A stretch of DNA of 5,887 nucleotides from Deinococcales bacterium (GTDB taxonomy: Bacteria; Deinococcota; Deinococci; Deinococcales; Deinococcaceae), in NCBI GenBank assembly GCA_014378225.1, contig JACMOA010000299.1, forward strand, positions 1 to 5,887, read 5' to 3'. This document shows positions 1 through 5,744 of the stretch, piece after piece. The position numbers and the translations under genes are program-made. The notes beneath the pieces were generated by a model that ran no database searches, was not told the DNA's origin, and saw only the letters and a list, made by a program, of their open reading frames with translations. Position 1 is the stretch's first letter. Each line of letters opens with the position of its first letter.

Positions 1-941
1 ACATCGTGAAGCCTTCGTTTCTGGGACAGCGCACGCTCGAGGATTACCCACTCGAGTCCCTGCTGCCGTTTATAGACTGGACCCCGTTTTTCATCGCCTG
101 GGAGATGCGCGGGATTTACCCGACCATCCTGAACGACCCGATGCAGGGCTTCGAGGCCAAAAAACTCTTTGAGGACGCGCAGAAGTTGCTCGAGCGTATG
201 ATTCTCGAGCGCCGCTTTATCGCGCAGGCAACCTTTGGCTTCTGGCCTGCCTCGCGGTCTCAGGACGACATCGTGCTCTATACCGACGACTCGAGAACTG
301 AGGTAGAAAATGTGATTCACACACTTCGACAGCAGCGCGATAGTGTTGGACCCAACTACGCCCTGGCCGACTTTATTGCGCCCCCCATTGACGGCAAAGA
401 GGGCGATTATCTGGGCATGTTCGCCGTGACCATTCACGGTGCGGACGAGATGGCAAGAAAATTTGAACTCGAGCACGACGATTACAACGCCATCATGGTC
501 AAGGCGCTGGCAGACCGATTGGTCGAGGCGTTTGCGGAAAAACTTCATCAGGACGTGCGAAAAGAGCACTGGGGCTACGCGCCAGACGAAGTGCTCGAGA
601 ACACCGACCTCATCCGGGAGCGCTACCGGGGTATCCGGCCCGCGCCAGGGTATCCGGCCTGCCCGGAGCACACCGAGAAGCGCACGATTTTTGCGCTGCT
701 CGAGGCCGAAGGGGTGGGCATGACCCTGAGTGAAAACTGCGCCATGCTTCCGGCCTCGAGCGTGAGTGGGTTTTACTTTGCCCACCCGGAGAGCAAGTAT
801 TTTGCGGTGGCCCGGATTGGGCGCGACCAGGTGCAGGATTACGCCAGGCGCAAGGGCTGGACGCTCGAGGAAACCGAGCGCTGGCTGGGGCCTGTGCTGA
901 GTTATGAGCCGGAAGTGGAGCGAGTTGTAGCAGCAGATTGA
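1..941 (+). CDS. metH: Cobalamin-dependent methionine synthase, C-terminal activation domain (5' partial)
   Basis: MetH transfers a methyl group from 5-methyltetrahydrofolate to homocysteine through cobalamin, in the cytoplasm. This C-terminal domain binds S-adenosylmethionine for reductive reactivation of oxidised cob(II)alamin. The reading frame (codons from position 3) is open to the window edge, so the GTG at 6 is an internal Val codon and not a start. The roughly 312 residues visible match the activation module end to end. Numbering from the Val at 6 as residue 1, they include IDWTPFF (about 23-29), DDYNAIMVKALADRLVEAFAE (158-178), the AdoMet-binding RPAPGYPACPEHTEK (211-225), SVSGFYFAHPESKYFAV (252-268) and DQVQDYARRKG (274-284). 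All are close to my memory of Escherichia coli MetH. The stop is TGA at 939-941. The B12-binding, folate and homocysteine modules would lie upstream, outside the window. The downstream neighbour is convergent, with only 14 bp between the stop codons and no visible terminator. Identification is very secure. Confidence 0.97.
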   Translation, partial: IVKPSFLGQRTLEDYPLESLLPFIDWTPFFIAWEMRGIYPTILNDPMQGFEAKKLFEDAQKLLERMILERRFIAQATFGFWPASRSQDDIVLYTDDSRTEVENVIHTLRQQRDSVGPNYALADFIAPPIDGKEGDYLGMFAVTIHGADEMARKFELEHDDYNAIMVKALADRLVEAFAEKLHQDVRKEHWGYAPDEVLENTDLIRERYRGIRPAPGYPACPEHTEKRTIFALLEAEGVGMTLSENCAMLPASSVSGFYFAHPESKYFAVARIGRDQVQDYARRKGWTLEETERWLGPVLSYEPEVERVVAAD

Positions 942-955
942 GAAATCGTCGAGGG

Positions 956-1291
956 TCAGTCGGACAGTTCTACTACGTCCACACCTTGCTCGAGGAAGGT
1001 CTTGAGCTGTTCAAACGCTCGAGCAAAGACCTCGCGCAGATAGGCATTTGTGGTGTTTCCACACGTCACCCAGAGCACCTGCGGCGGTGGTCCAAGCCGT
1101 TTGACCAAATCCACAAAATCCCGGTCTTTCGAGACCAGCACCACGCCTGCCGCTCGAGCCTCATCCCAAAGCTCGAGGTCTTCTGCATCGCGCATTCCCA
1201 GATAGCATGCAGAGTAGACCTCGAGGCCAAAAGTCTGTGTGAGCCAGGGGGCCAGTCCGGGCGGAAGCTGTGCGTCTAGCCAGAGAATCAC
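956..1291 (-). CDS. DUF5615 PIN-like protein, putative toxin of a DUF433-DUF5615 pair
   Basis: A 111-residue protein with the layout of the DUF5615 family, a small PIN-like (Mut7-C-type) predicted RNase often encoded next to DUF433 proteins. Visible family features are the N-terminal LDAQLPPGLAPWL with an acidic residue (D6), GMRDAEDLELWDEARAAG (32-49) with several acidic residues, the VSKDRDFVDL block (53-62, D56 and D58), and the C-terminal VTCGNTTNAYLRE (75-87). The acidic residues are the expected metal ligands of a PIN-like fold; that assignment rests on the family and was not shown here. The start is GTG at 1291-1289. It overlaps the upstream DUF433 stop by 4 bp (GTGA), which argues for translational coupling and for this start. 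The TGA stop is at 958-956. The length is normal for the family and no defect is seen. The role as a toxin is inferred from the gene pairing. Confidence 0.88.
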   Translation of the reverse strand: MILWLDAQLPPGLAPWLTQTFGLEVYSACYLGMRDAEDLELWDEARAAGVVLVSKDRDFVDLVKRLGPPPQVLWVTCGNTTNAYLREVFARAFEQLKTFLEQGVDVVELSD

Positions 1292-1521
1292 GCCACCACT
1301 CTAGGGAAATCAATGCGCTGAGCGGCAAAACGCAAGCAGGCCCAGATATCTTCGCGCTCGAGGTCGGGAAAATCCTGCAAAATCTCGGCCTCACTTACAC
1401 CCGCCCCAAGCATCTCGAGCACATCCGAAACCCGAATTCGCATTCCCCGAATGCACGGACGCCCCCCACATTGCAGTGGGTTATAAGTGATGCGCTCGAG
1501 CAGGGTTTGAGCCTGGGACAT
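1288..1521 (-). CDS. DUF433 protein, putative antitoxin partner
   Basis: A 77-residue protein with the complete DUF433 signature: ITYNPLQCGGRPCIRGMRIRVSDVLEML (11-38), the GVSEAEILQDFPDLEREDIWACLRFAAQRI segment (41-70), and a short tail. DUF433 proteins carry a helix-turn-helix-like fold and are commonly found as the presumed antitoxin or DNA-binding partner of DUF5615 or PIN-like toxins. It is the first gene of the two-gene minus-strand operon, with the antitoxin before the toxin as is usual for type II modules. The ATG at 1521-1519 lies 6 nt after a perfect TATAAT box, so the mRNA is probably leaderless and there is no Shine-Dalgarno sequence. Autoregulation by the pair is plausible but no operator palindrome was identified. 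Family assignment is firm; the antitoxin role is inferred from context. Confidence 0.9.
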   Translation of the reverse strand: MSQAQTLLERITYNPLQCGGRPCIRGMRIRVSDVLEMLGAGVSEAEILQDFPDLEREDIWACLRFAAQRIDFPRVVA

Positions 1522-1527
1522 GATGGC

Positions 1528-1533
1528 ATTATA
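1528..1533 (-). promoter_or_regulatory. -10 box of the DUF433-DUF5615 operon (leaderless)
   Basis: On the minus strand the sequence reads TATAAT, then GCCATC, then the ATG of the DUF433 gene. A perfect -10 hexamer 6 nt before the start places the predicted transcription start at or next to the A of ATG, so the mRNA should be leaderless. At a 17-bp spacer the -35 position (1551-1556) reads TGGGTT, a poor match to TTGACA, and it touches the start of the divergent Uma2 gene. Confidence 0.7.
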
Positions 1534-1543
1534 GCGGGTAGGC

Positions 1544-1549
1544 TAGACT
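1544..1549 (+). promoter_or_regulatory. -10 box of the Uma2-family gene (leaderless)
   Basis: TAGACT (TANNNT) is followed by GAACCC and then the ATG at 1556. The 6-nt spacing equals that of three other promoters here. There is no Shine-Dalgarno sequence. At a 17-bp spacer the -35 position (1521-1526) is TGATGG, which is weak and overlaps the start codon of the divergent DUF433 gene. Confidence 0.6.
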
Positions 1550-1555
1550 GAACCC

Positions 1556-2113
1556 ATGACAACCCAACTCGAGCGCTCGGAACGCCTGACCAAAGCCGAG
1601 TGGCGAGAACTCGAGAAGCAGACGGGTTTACGCCACGAGTATTTGGACGGTTGGGTTTTCGAGATGCCGAAGGAAAGCCGAAAGCACAATGTTATTGTGG
1701 GAAATCTGCTCGAGGTTTTGCGCCCCATTGCTCGAGCAAAAAATTGCGATGTGTTCGTTCTATCCGTGTCCACACAGGTTGAAGAGGGCCGCAGCCTTTA
1801 CTACCCGGATTTGGTTGTCACCTGCGACCCCAGCGACGACGACCCTTACGAAATCCGCCGTCCGTGTCTGATTGTGGAAGTGCTTTCGCCCAGTACCGCT
1901 GGTAAAGACAAGCGTGAAAAGCTGAAAGCCTACACCGACCTTCCCACCCTCGAGCGCTATGTGCTGATTGACCAGGAGGCGCGGCGCGTGGAAGTGCACC
2001 GCAAGCATTCCTGGAACTGGACCTATCAGGAACTGCTCGAGGACGGAGAATTTGACGTTCCCTGCCTGGGCGGGAGCATCACGCTCGAGCAGGTTTATGC
2101 GGGGTTAGATTGA
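1556..2113 (+). CDS. Uma2 family (DUF820) putative endonuclease
   Basis: A 185-residue protein of the Uma2/DUF820 family, a restriction-endonuclease-like (PD-(D/E)xK) fold that is highly expanded in cyanobacteria, Chloroflexota and Deinococcota. Its biological role is largely unknown. Family hallmarks in order are HEYLDGWVFEMPKES (27-41), the conserved HN (44-45) opening the helix NVIVGNLLEVL (45-55), the YYPDLVVTCDP block (82-92) with putative metal ligand D85, RPCLIVEVLSPST (102-114) with E108, and DKREKLKAYTDLPTLERYVLIDQ (118-140) carrying the conserved lysines. The length is typical and the active-site motifs look intact. ATG 1556 is chosen because it follows a TANNNT box by 6 nt and gives the normal family N-terminus. 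The stop is TGA at 2111-2113. It is divergent from the DUF433 gene (34 bp between start codons) and lies 103 bp before an antitoxin-like gene. Nuclease activity is a family-level prediction. Confidence 0.92.
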   Translation: MTTQLERSERLTKAEWRELEKQTGLRHEYLDGWVFEMPKESRKHNVIVGNLLEVLRPIARAKNCDVFVLSVSTQVEEGRSLYYPDLVVTCDPSDDDPYEIRRPCLIVEVLSPSTAGKDKREKLKAYTDLPTLERYVLIDQEARRVEVHRKHSWNWTYQELLEDGEFDVPCLGGSITLEQVYAGLD

Positions 2114-2216
2114 CGCTCGAGTGGTCCAAATTTCCTACCCGTTTGGGTTGGTGTGGTTGCGCTCGAGGGTTTGATTTTGGCTTCTCGAGCGTATGCCAAA
2201 TTGGAAACCGGGTGAG
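2114..2216. other. Short intergenic segment, rich in CTCGAG
   Basis: There is no gene between the Uma2 stop and the antitoxin-like start. It carries three CTCGAG palindromes (2116, 2162, 2184) in about 70 bp, above the window average. A weak imperfect hairpin with ACCC/GGGT arms around GTTT lies at about 2131-2147 but lacks a T tract, so it is not called a terminator. No convincing -10 element was found for the downstream gene. Confidence 0.5.
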
Positions 2217-2454
2217 ATGATGCCAACTGAAAAAGTTAAGTCTACCGCTTCCGTGGCCCTTCCATTGGGCCGCTTCCTCGAGCGTTACCAGAAAAAGCAT
2301 AACCTTCCTACCCGCTCAGAAGCGCTCGAGCAGGCCATTAAACTTTTGCAAGAACGTGAACTCGAGCGGGAGTATGCAGAAAGTGCGCTCGAGAACGACC
2401 CCATTCTGGGAAAATGCGCTGCTGGGCGGCCTGGACAATACACCCGTGGCTTAG
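2217..2454 (+). pseudogene. Ribbon-helix-helix antitoxin-like gene, frameshifted near its 3' end
   Basis: The N-terminal part (VKSTASVALPLGRFLERYQKKHNLPTRSEALEQAIKLLQERELEREYAES) looks like a ribbon-helix-helix (CopG/ParD-type) antitoxin: a beta strand, a helix, a SRSE-like turn and a long acidic helix. In the uninterrupted frame the protein degenerates after ENDPI into an Arg/Gly-rich tail ending at 2552. One base out of frame, from the C4 tract at 2399-2402, the DNA reads DPFWENALLGGLDNTPVA and stops at TAG 2452-2454. This is the sort of acidic C-terminus expected, giving about 77 residues in total. I therefore infer a one-base insertion in the C tract, real or a sequencing error. The likely start is one of the tandem ATGs at 2217 and 2220, preceded by GGTGAG, which can pair with the 16S tail. 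An ATG at 2193 would add eight non-family residues. No leaderless box precedes it, so it may be read with the Uma2 gene. No partner toxin follows. Confidence 0.6.
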
Positions 2455-2574
2455 TTAGACATCACCGACCTCGAGCTGCTGAATCACACCCTAAAATTAC
2501 ATCTGTATTTGCCTTGATTGAAGTTGGATTGAACGGCTCGAGGGTTGGGTGATTCTTAAAATCGTGGATTACTA
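2455..2574. other. Intergenic remnant where a toxin gene would be expected
   Basis: This 120-bp stretch follows the frameshifted antitoxin-like gene, in the position where a partner toxin normally starts. All forward frames are short and none resembles MazF, ParE or PIN motifs that I recognise. One 20-codon frame (2455-2514) has protein-like composition but no start codon. It carries two CTCGAG sites (2470, 2537). It is either non-coding or too degraded to identify. Confidence 0.4.
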
Positions 2575-2597
2575 CTACAGCATTTCCCGTAACTCCA
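2575..2597 (+). repeat. Left terminal inverted repeat
   Basis: It begins CTACAGCATTTCCC and ends ACTCCA. It pairs with 2680-2702 on the opposite strand at 20 of 23 positions, the outer 14 without a mismatch. Confidence 0.75.
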
Positions 2598-2615
2598 CGC
2601 AGAAAAAAATCTTTC

Positions 2616-2627
2616 ATCTGGAGCTGA
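2616..2627 (+). repeat. Internal 12-bp direct repeat of the right end
   Basis: ATCTGGAGCTGA here is repeated exactly at 2677-2688, where it overlaps the inner part of the right terminal repeat. This suggests an internal duplication or a nested end. Confidence 0.6.
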
Positions 2628-2679
2628 ACAGTTCGTTTTGCTCGAGAGTTCTCATCTCATCATTCCCAGAAATACTATC

Positions 2680-2702
2680 TGGAGCTGAGGGAAATGCTGT
2701 AG
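2680..2702 (-). repeat. Right terminal inverted repeat
   Basis: Read on the minus strand it begins CTACAGCATTTCCC, identical to the left end for 14 bases, and then differs at three positions before CTCCA. Its outer end lies 24 bp before the -10 box of the SWIM gene. Confidence 0.75.
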
Positions 2703-2726
2703 AGTGTACTTCACCCGCTCGAGCGC

Positions 2727-2732
2727 TAAACT
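2727..2732 (+). promoter_or_regulatory. -10 box of the SWIM gene (leaderless)
   Basis: TAAACT is followed by AACCCC and then the ATG at 2739. The spacing and flanking bases resemble those before the Uma2 and M28 genes. At a 17-bp spacer the -35 position (2704-2709) is GTGTAC, immediately outside the right end of the MITE-like element, and is a poor consensus match. Confidence 0.6.
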
Positions 2733-2738
2733 AACCCC

Positions 2739-4322
2739 ATGCACTTCAGCACCTTTCCTCCCAAAACAGGTGAGTGGCAGGCTCTCTTTTCTCCTAAAAC
2801 CCTCGAGCGGGGACGCATTTTGATGGGTCGGGACGCCGTAGAACTGCTCGAGCGCAATCCTACACTGCTGTTGGGCCGGGTACAGGGCAGTGAACATCAA
2901 CCCTATCAGGTTCTGTTGCGCTCGAGCGGAACTTACACCTGCTCCTGTCCTTCGGATGTGCAACCCTGCAAACATGTGGCAGCGCTGCTTTTTTATGCAG
3001 AGTCTCACTTTGAGGCGGGCGCGACCACTTCAGAAAACTGGCTCGAGAACCTGGACCCCATTCAGGCTAAAATCTTGTTGCTCGAGCTGGCTCAGGACCC
3101 TCTGGTACGGGGAAAACTGGTGCAAAAAGCCCATACCGTTCATCCGGGCGCTTGGGACGCTTTGAGCGCTTTTTTGGGCGTGCTCGAGCGTGGCGACAAC
3201 ATTGAGTACGAGTCTGAACTAGCAGAGGCAGCCTTCGAGGAACTCGAGAACCTGCCCAGTGCAGAAAAGCGCATACAGAGTGCAATTTTGATTGACCTGC
3301 TCGAGAATTTCGAGATGCAGGACGAAGGGTACGACCCCCACGACGACAATGGTGAAGGCTACTGGGAAGACCTTGCAGGCGAGTGGCGCAGTCGGGCGGA
3401 AGGCATACTGGGCAGCGCACTGCTCGAGGCCGGCGATGTAGACGGAGCGCTGGAGTTTCTGCTGCCCCGCGTGCCAGGAGAACCAGACCTGTGGCCGCGT
3501 GCGCTCGATGCGGCCTTAAAACACCCGCAGGGCCGCCAGAAGCTCGAGGCTATGCTGGACTCACCCCAGTGGGACCGGGGCTACCGCAAGGGTCAAAACA
3601 TCACGCTGCGCCGTGATTTGATTCGCCACTTTGATGGCCCCACCGCCTACGAACGCGAACTTCGGGCGCATCTGGACACCTCTTCGGATTACCTCGAGCT
3701 GTTCAACTTTCTGCTCGAGGAAGGGCGCAAAACAGAGGCTCTGGACCTCGCCTCAGCCGGAGTTCGCACGTTTGGCGGCAAGGGAAACCAGTACAGCGAC
3801 AACACCGTTTGGATGCGCGTCATGCCAGGAGACGCGGTGGGTCAGATGCTGGACACGCTGCGAATTGAGCGGCGCTCCTTTGAGTGGGAGCGGGTAGCAT
3901 TCCGGCGCACACCCTCGCTCGAGCTGTACCACAGCTTCAAAAATTACCCCGAGTTCGAGCTAGCGCGGGAAGAACTGCTGCGTGACCCCATGCTGGATGG
4001 GGTCCTACTCGAGCTGTTGCTGGACGACCGGGATTTGCCCGCGCTCGAGCGTTTTATCCAAAAACATCCCACCCCCAAGTTTGCTCTGAAGGTCAAAGCC
4101 CATTTCCCCGAAGCCTGTAAGGTCATTTTCAAGCGGGCGACACTCGAACTCGTCCAGCAGGGGAACCGTACTGCTTATGCACAGGGCGCACGTTGGGCAG
4201 GTGAATATCTGGCGCTCGAGCCGGGTGAAGTGGGCCAGAATTGGCTACGCGACCTGCTCGAGCACAATAAACGGCGCAGTGCGCTTCTGGACGAGTTCAA
4301 AGCGCTGCGGAAGCTGCTTTAA
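2739..4322 (+). CDS. SWIM zinc-finger family protein
   Basis: A 527-residue protein with an N-terminal SWIM zinc finger. The motif CxCx6CxH is complete: C68, C70, C77 and H79 in the segment YTCSCPSDVQPCKHVAALL. SWIM domains are predicted to bind nucleic acid or protein and occur in bacterial ATPase-associated proteins, MULE transposases and plant FAR1-type factors. The N-terminal lead-in (SPKTLERGR, then LLLGRVQGS..YQVLL) is the beta-rich segment that usually precedes the finger. The rest (about 95-527) is helical and solenoid-like, with TPR-resembling units such as EGILGSALLEAGDVDGALEFLLPRV (221-245), and an acidic stretch at about 192-211. There is no signal peptide or membrane segment, so it is probably cytoplasmic. 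ATG 2739 follows a TANNNT box by 6 nt; the stop is TAA at 4320-4322. It appears monocistronic, since the next gene has its own promoter 40 bp on. The molecular role is unknown. Confidence 0.88.
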   Translation: MHFSTFPPKTGEWQALFSPKTLERGRILMGRDAVELLERNPTLLLGRVQGSEHQPYQVLLRSSGTYTCSCPSDVQPCKHVAALLFYAESHFEAGATTSENWLENLDPIQAKILLLELAQDPLVRGKLVQKAHTVHPGAWDALSAFLGVLERGDNIEYESELAEAAFEELENLPSAEKRIQSAILIDLLENFEMQDEGYDPHDDNGEGYWEDLAGEWRSRAEGILGSALLEAGDVDGALEFLLPRVPGEPDLWPRALDAALKHPQGRQKLEAMLDSPQWDRGYRKGQNITLRRDLIRHFDGPTAYERELRAHLDTSSDYLELFNFLLEEGRKTEALDLASAGVRTFGGKGNQYSDNTVWMRVMPGDAVGQMLDTLRIERRSFEWERVAFRRTPSLELYHSFKNYPEFELAREELLRDPMLDGVLLELLLDDRDLPALERFIQKHPTPKFALKVKAHFPEACKVIFKRATLELVQQGNRTAYAQGARWAGEYLALEPGEVGQNWLRDLLEHNKRRSALLDEFKALRKLL

Positions 4323-4350
4323 AAAACTGGGAAAACCCTCTCCACTGCTC

Positions 4351-4356
4351 TACACT
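4351..4356 (+). promoter_or_regulatory. -10 box of the M28 peptidase gene (leaderless)
   Basis: TACACT is followed by GAATCC and then the ATG at 4363, almost the same 15 bases as before the Uma2 gene. At a 17-bp spacer the -35 position (4328-4333) is TGGGAA, only a half match to TTGACA. It supports ATG 4363 as the true start and a transcription unit separate from SWIM. Confidence 0.65.
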
Positions 4357-4362
4357 GAATCC

Positions 4363-5547
4363 ATGACCTCCGCCCTTCCCTCTCCTCCCGGCTCGAGTGA
4401 CAAAACCCGGCTCGAGCGCATTCTGAACGGCCTCAGCCGCTTTCCTCACCGTGGCAGCACCACCGAGGGGGAGTTTGAAGCCGCCGAATTTCTGGGGCGC
4501 GAACTGAATTTACAGGGCTTCGACGTGCTCGAGCAGCCGTTCGAGTCTCCTACCACCTATTCCTGGAACGTGGTAGGCGCAGCAGGACTGCTGGCGCTGG
4601 GAACGCTGTTTGCCTGGGGAAATCTGTGGTTGGGCGTTCCCATTGCAGCACTGGGCGCGTGGTGGCTGGTGGCGCATTTTTCGCTCGAGCCACACTTTTT
4701 AGATTTCTTCATTCCCAAAGCCAAATCTCGCAATCTGGTGGCCCAATTTGGCCCTCGGGTGGGTGGAACCGGAGAGAAGCATCTGGTGTTGATGGCCCAC
4801 TACGACACCGCCAAGAGTGCATTTCTCTACAACCCCGCTCGAGTGGGAACCTTCCGGCTAAATTTCCTGCTCAATATCGTCCTGGCAGTTCTTGCGCCCT
4901 TTCTGGCCCTGGCGCGGCTGTATGTAAACCCGCTCGAGCCGATTTTGCTGGTGCTGGCCCTCTATTTCGCGGTCAATGCGGTGCTGTTCTTTTTGCGCGA
5001 ACAGAACGAACCGTTTGTCAACGGAGCCAACGACAACGCCAGCGGGGTCGCGGCGGCGGTAGAGGTTGCCCACAGAGTTTGGGGCAAGTTAGACGCTCGA
5101 GTGACCCTGGTCCTGACCGGATGCGAGGAGGTGGGCGCGAGGGGCGCGGCAGAGTTCCTGGCAGCGTATTTGAAGGGCCTCGAGCCGCAGGAGTACGCGC
5201 AAACCCTGGTGCTGAATCTGGACAATGTGGGCCGGGGAGATTTGCGCTACGCCACCGGAGAAGGCATGGTGAAGTTCTACCGCTACCCCTCGAGCGTGAC
5301 CGCACTAGCTCAGGATTTACCCGTTAAAGCCCAACCTCTCGAGTACCGACTGGCCTACTTTGACACGCTACCGTTTGTAAAGGCCGGAATTCCCTGCCTG
5401 ACGCTCATTGCACTCGAGGACGGCCTGATTCCCAACTGGCACTGGCCCACCGATACCCTCGAGAACGTAGATTTGGCCGCTGTAGAACGGGCCGCAGACT
5501 TTGCCGAAGCATTAGCCTTCAGGTGGGTACACCGTGACGCAAATTAA
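4363..5547 (+). CDS. Membrane-anchored M28 family zinc metallopeptidase
   Basis: A 394-residue peptidase of family M28 (aminopeptidase-like, two zinc ions). The ligand motifs are all present in order: MAHYDTA (H146, D148), NGANDNASG (D224, bridging), TGCEEVGARGA (catalytic E255 and zinc ligand E256), LNLDNVGRG (D287) and NWHWPTDT (H360). It probably hydrolyses N-terminal residues of peptides, but the substrate is unknown. Unlike secreted M28 enzymes it has no signal peptide. It carries two hydrophobic segments at about 69-106, before the catalytic motifs, and two more at about 167-187 and 191-211, lying between the HYD and NDN motifs, so it should be an integral membrane protein. Which side the active site faces cannot be told. 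The frame is open upstream to 4177, overlapping SWIM, but ATG 4363 is chosen because of the TANNNT box and the normal family start. The stop is TAA at 5545-5547. Confidence 0.92.
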   Translation: MTSALPSPPGSSDKTRLERILNGLSRFPHRGSTTEGEFEAAEFLGRELNLQGFDVLEQPFESPTTYSWNVVGAAGLLALGTLFAWGNLWLGVPIAALGAWWLVAHFSLEPHFLDFFIPKAKSRNLVAQFGPRVGGTGEKHLVLMAHYDTAKSAFLYNPARVGTFRLNFLLNIVLAVLAPFLALARLYVNPLEPILLVLALYFAVNAVLFFLREQNEPFVNGANDNASGVAAAVEVAHRVWGKLDARVTLVLTGCEEVGARGAAEFLAAYLKGLEPQEYAQTLVLNLDNVGRGDLRYATGEGMVKFYRYPSSVTALAQDLPVKAQPLEYRLAYFDTLPFVKAGIPCLTLIALEDGLIPNWHWPTDTLENVDLAAVERAADFAEALAFRWVHRDAN

Positions 5548-5588
5548 CAAAGATACACGGCCCGAAGTGGACGTTGCGATTTCCCCCC

Positions 5589-5609
5589 GTCCTGGACAAA
5601 TCAGCACCT
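5589..5609 (+). repeat. Repeat unit P, copy 1
   Basis: A 21-bp unit whose core is GGACAAATCAGCACCT. It matches 5745-5765 at 19 of 21 positions in the same orientation, 156 bp away. It is directly followed by unit Q. Confidence 0.7.
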
Positions 5610-5612
5610 ATC

Positions 5613-5631
5613 GGACTCTGTCGGCAAATTC
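5613..5631 (+). repeat. Repeat unit Q, copy 1
   Basis: GGACTCTGTCGGCAAATTC is repeated in inverted orientation at 5827-5845 with 16 of 19 matches. The two copies enclose about 195 bp, so they could be ends of a small element. Confidence 0.65.
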
Positions 5632-5674
5632 AAAACCTTCATGCTTGTGTTCTCTCGAGGCGTTGACTTTGGCG

Positions 5675-5714
5675 GTTGGGGCGAGGCAGCGCCCCACCCC
5701 AACTGGGCCTTTTC
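5675..5714 (+). terminator. Possible terminator hairpin downstream of the M28 gene
   Basis: GGGGCG (5678-5683) pairs with CGCCCC (5690-5695) around a 6-nt loop. Alternatively, GTTGGGG (5675-5681) pairs with CCCCAAC (5697-5703). A short CCCA/TGGG hairpin and a TTTT run (5711-5714) follow. The T tract is short and set back, and the hairpin lies 130 bp past the stop codon, so the call is weak. Confidence 0.3.
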
Positions 5715-5744
5715 GACGCAATGCTCAGGTAGGGGTCGGGCGCT

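Larger units (their letters stand above)
2575..2702. mobile_element. MITE-like element with 23-bp terminal inverted repeats (128 bp)
   Basis: The left end (2575-2597) and right end (2680-2702) form an inverted repeat: 14 outer bases are identical (CTACAGCATTTCCC and its complement) and a further 9 inner bases match at 6 positions, so 20 of 23 match overall. An internal copy of ATCTGGAGCTGA (2616-2627) repeats the bases at 2677-2688, which overlap the right end, so part of the right terminus is duplicated inside. The 128-bp size, lack of coding capacity, intergenic position and IS-like imperfect ends fit a miniature inverted-repeat element or a deleted insertion sequence. No target-site duplication is evident in the flanks. 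A structured RNA or a protein-binding inverted repeat is the alternative. No IS family was assigned. Confidence 0.6.

Noticed and set aside
938..1279. Forward 113-codon frame opposite the DUF5615 gene
   Set aside because: It is a shadow of a well-supported family gene on the other strand.
2131..2147. Imperfect ACCC/GGGT hairpin after the Uma2 gene, considered as a terminator
   Set aside because: The stem is short with a mismatch and there is no downstream T tract.
2455..2514. 20-codon open stretch reading LDITDLELLNHTLKLHLYLP after the antitoxin-like stop
   Set aside because: It has no start codon and is too short to assign; it is noted only as a possible gene remnant.
2549..2734. 61-codon forward frame inside the MITE-like element
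   Set aside because: It has no family features and is mostly terminal repeat and spacer sequence.
4177..4362. Upstream extension of the M28 reading frame
   Set aside because: It overlaps the SWIM gene by 146 bp in another frame and reads as non-family sequence, and the -10 box plus ATG at 4363 explains the start better.
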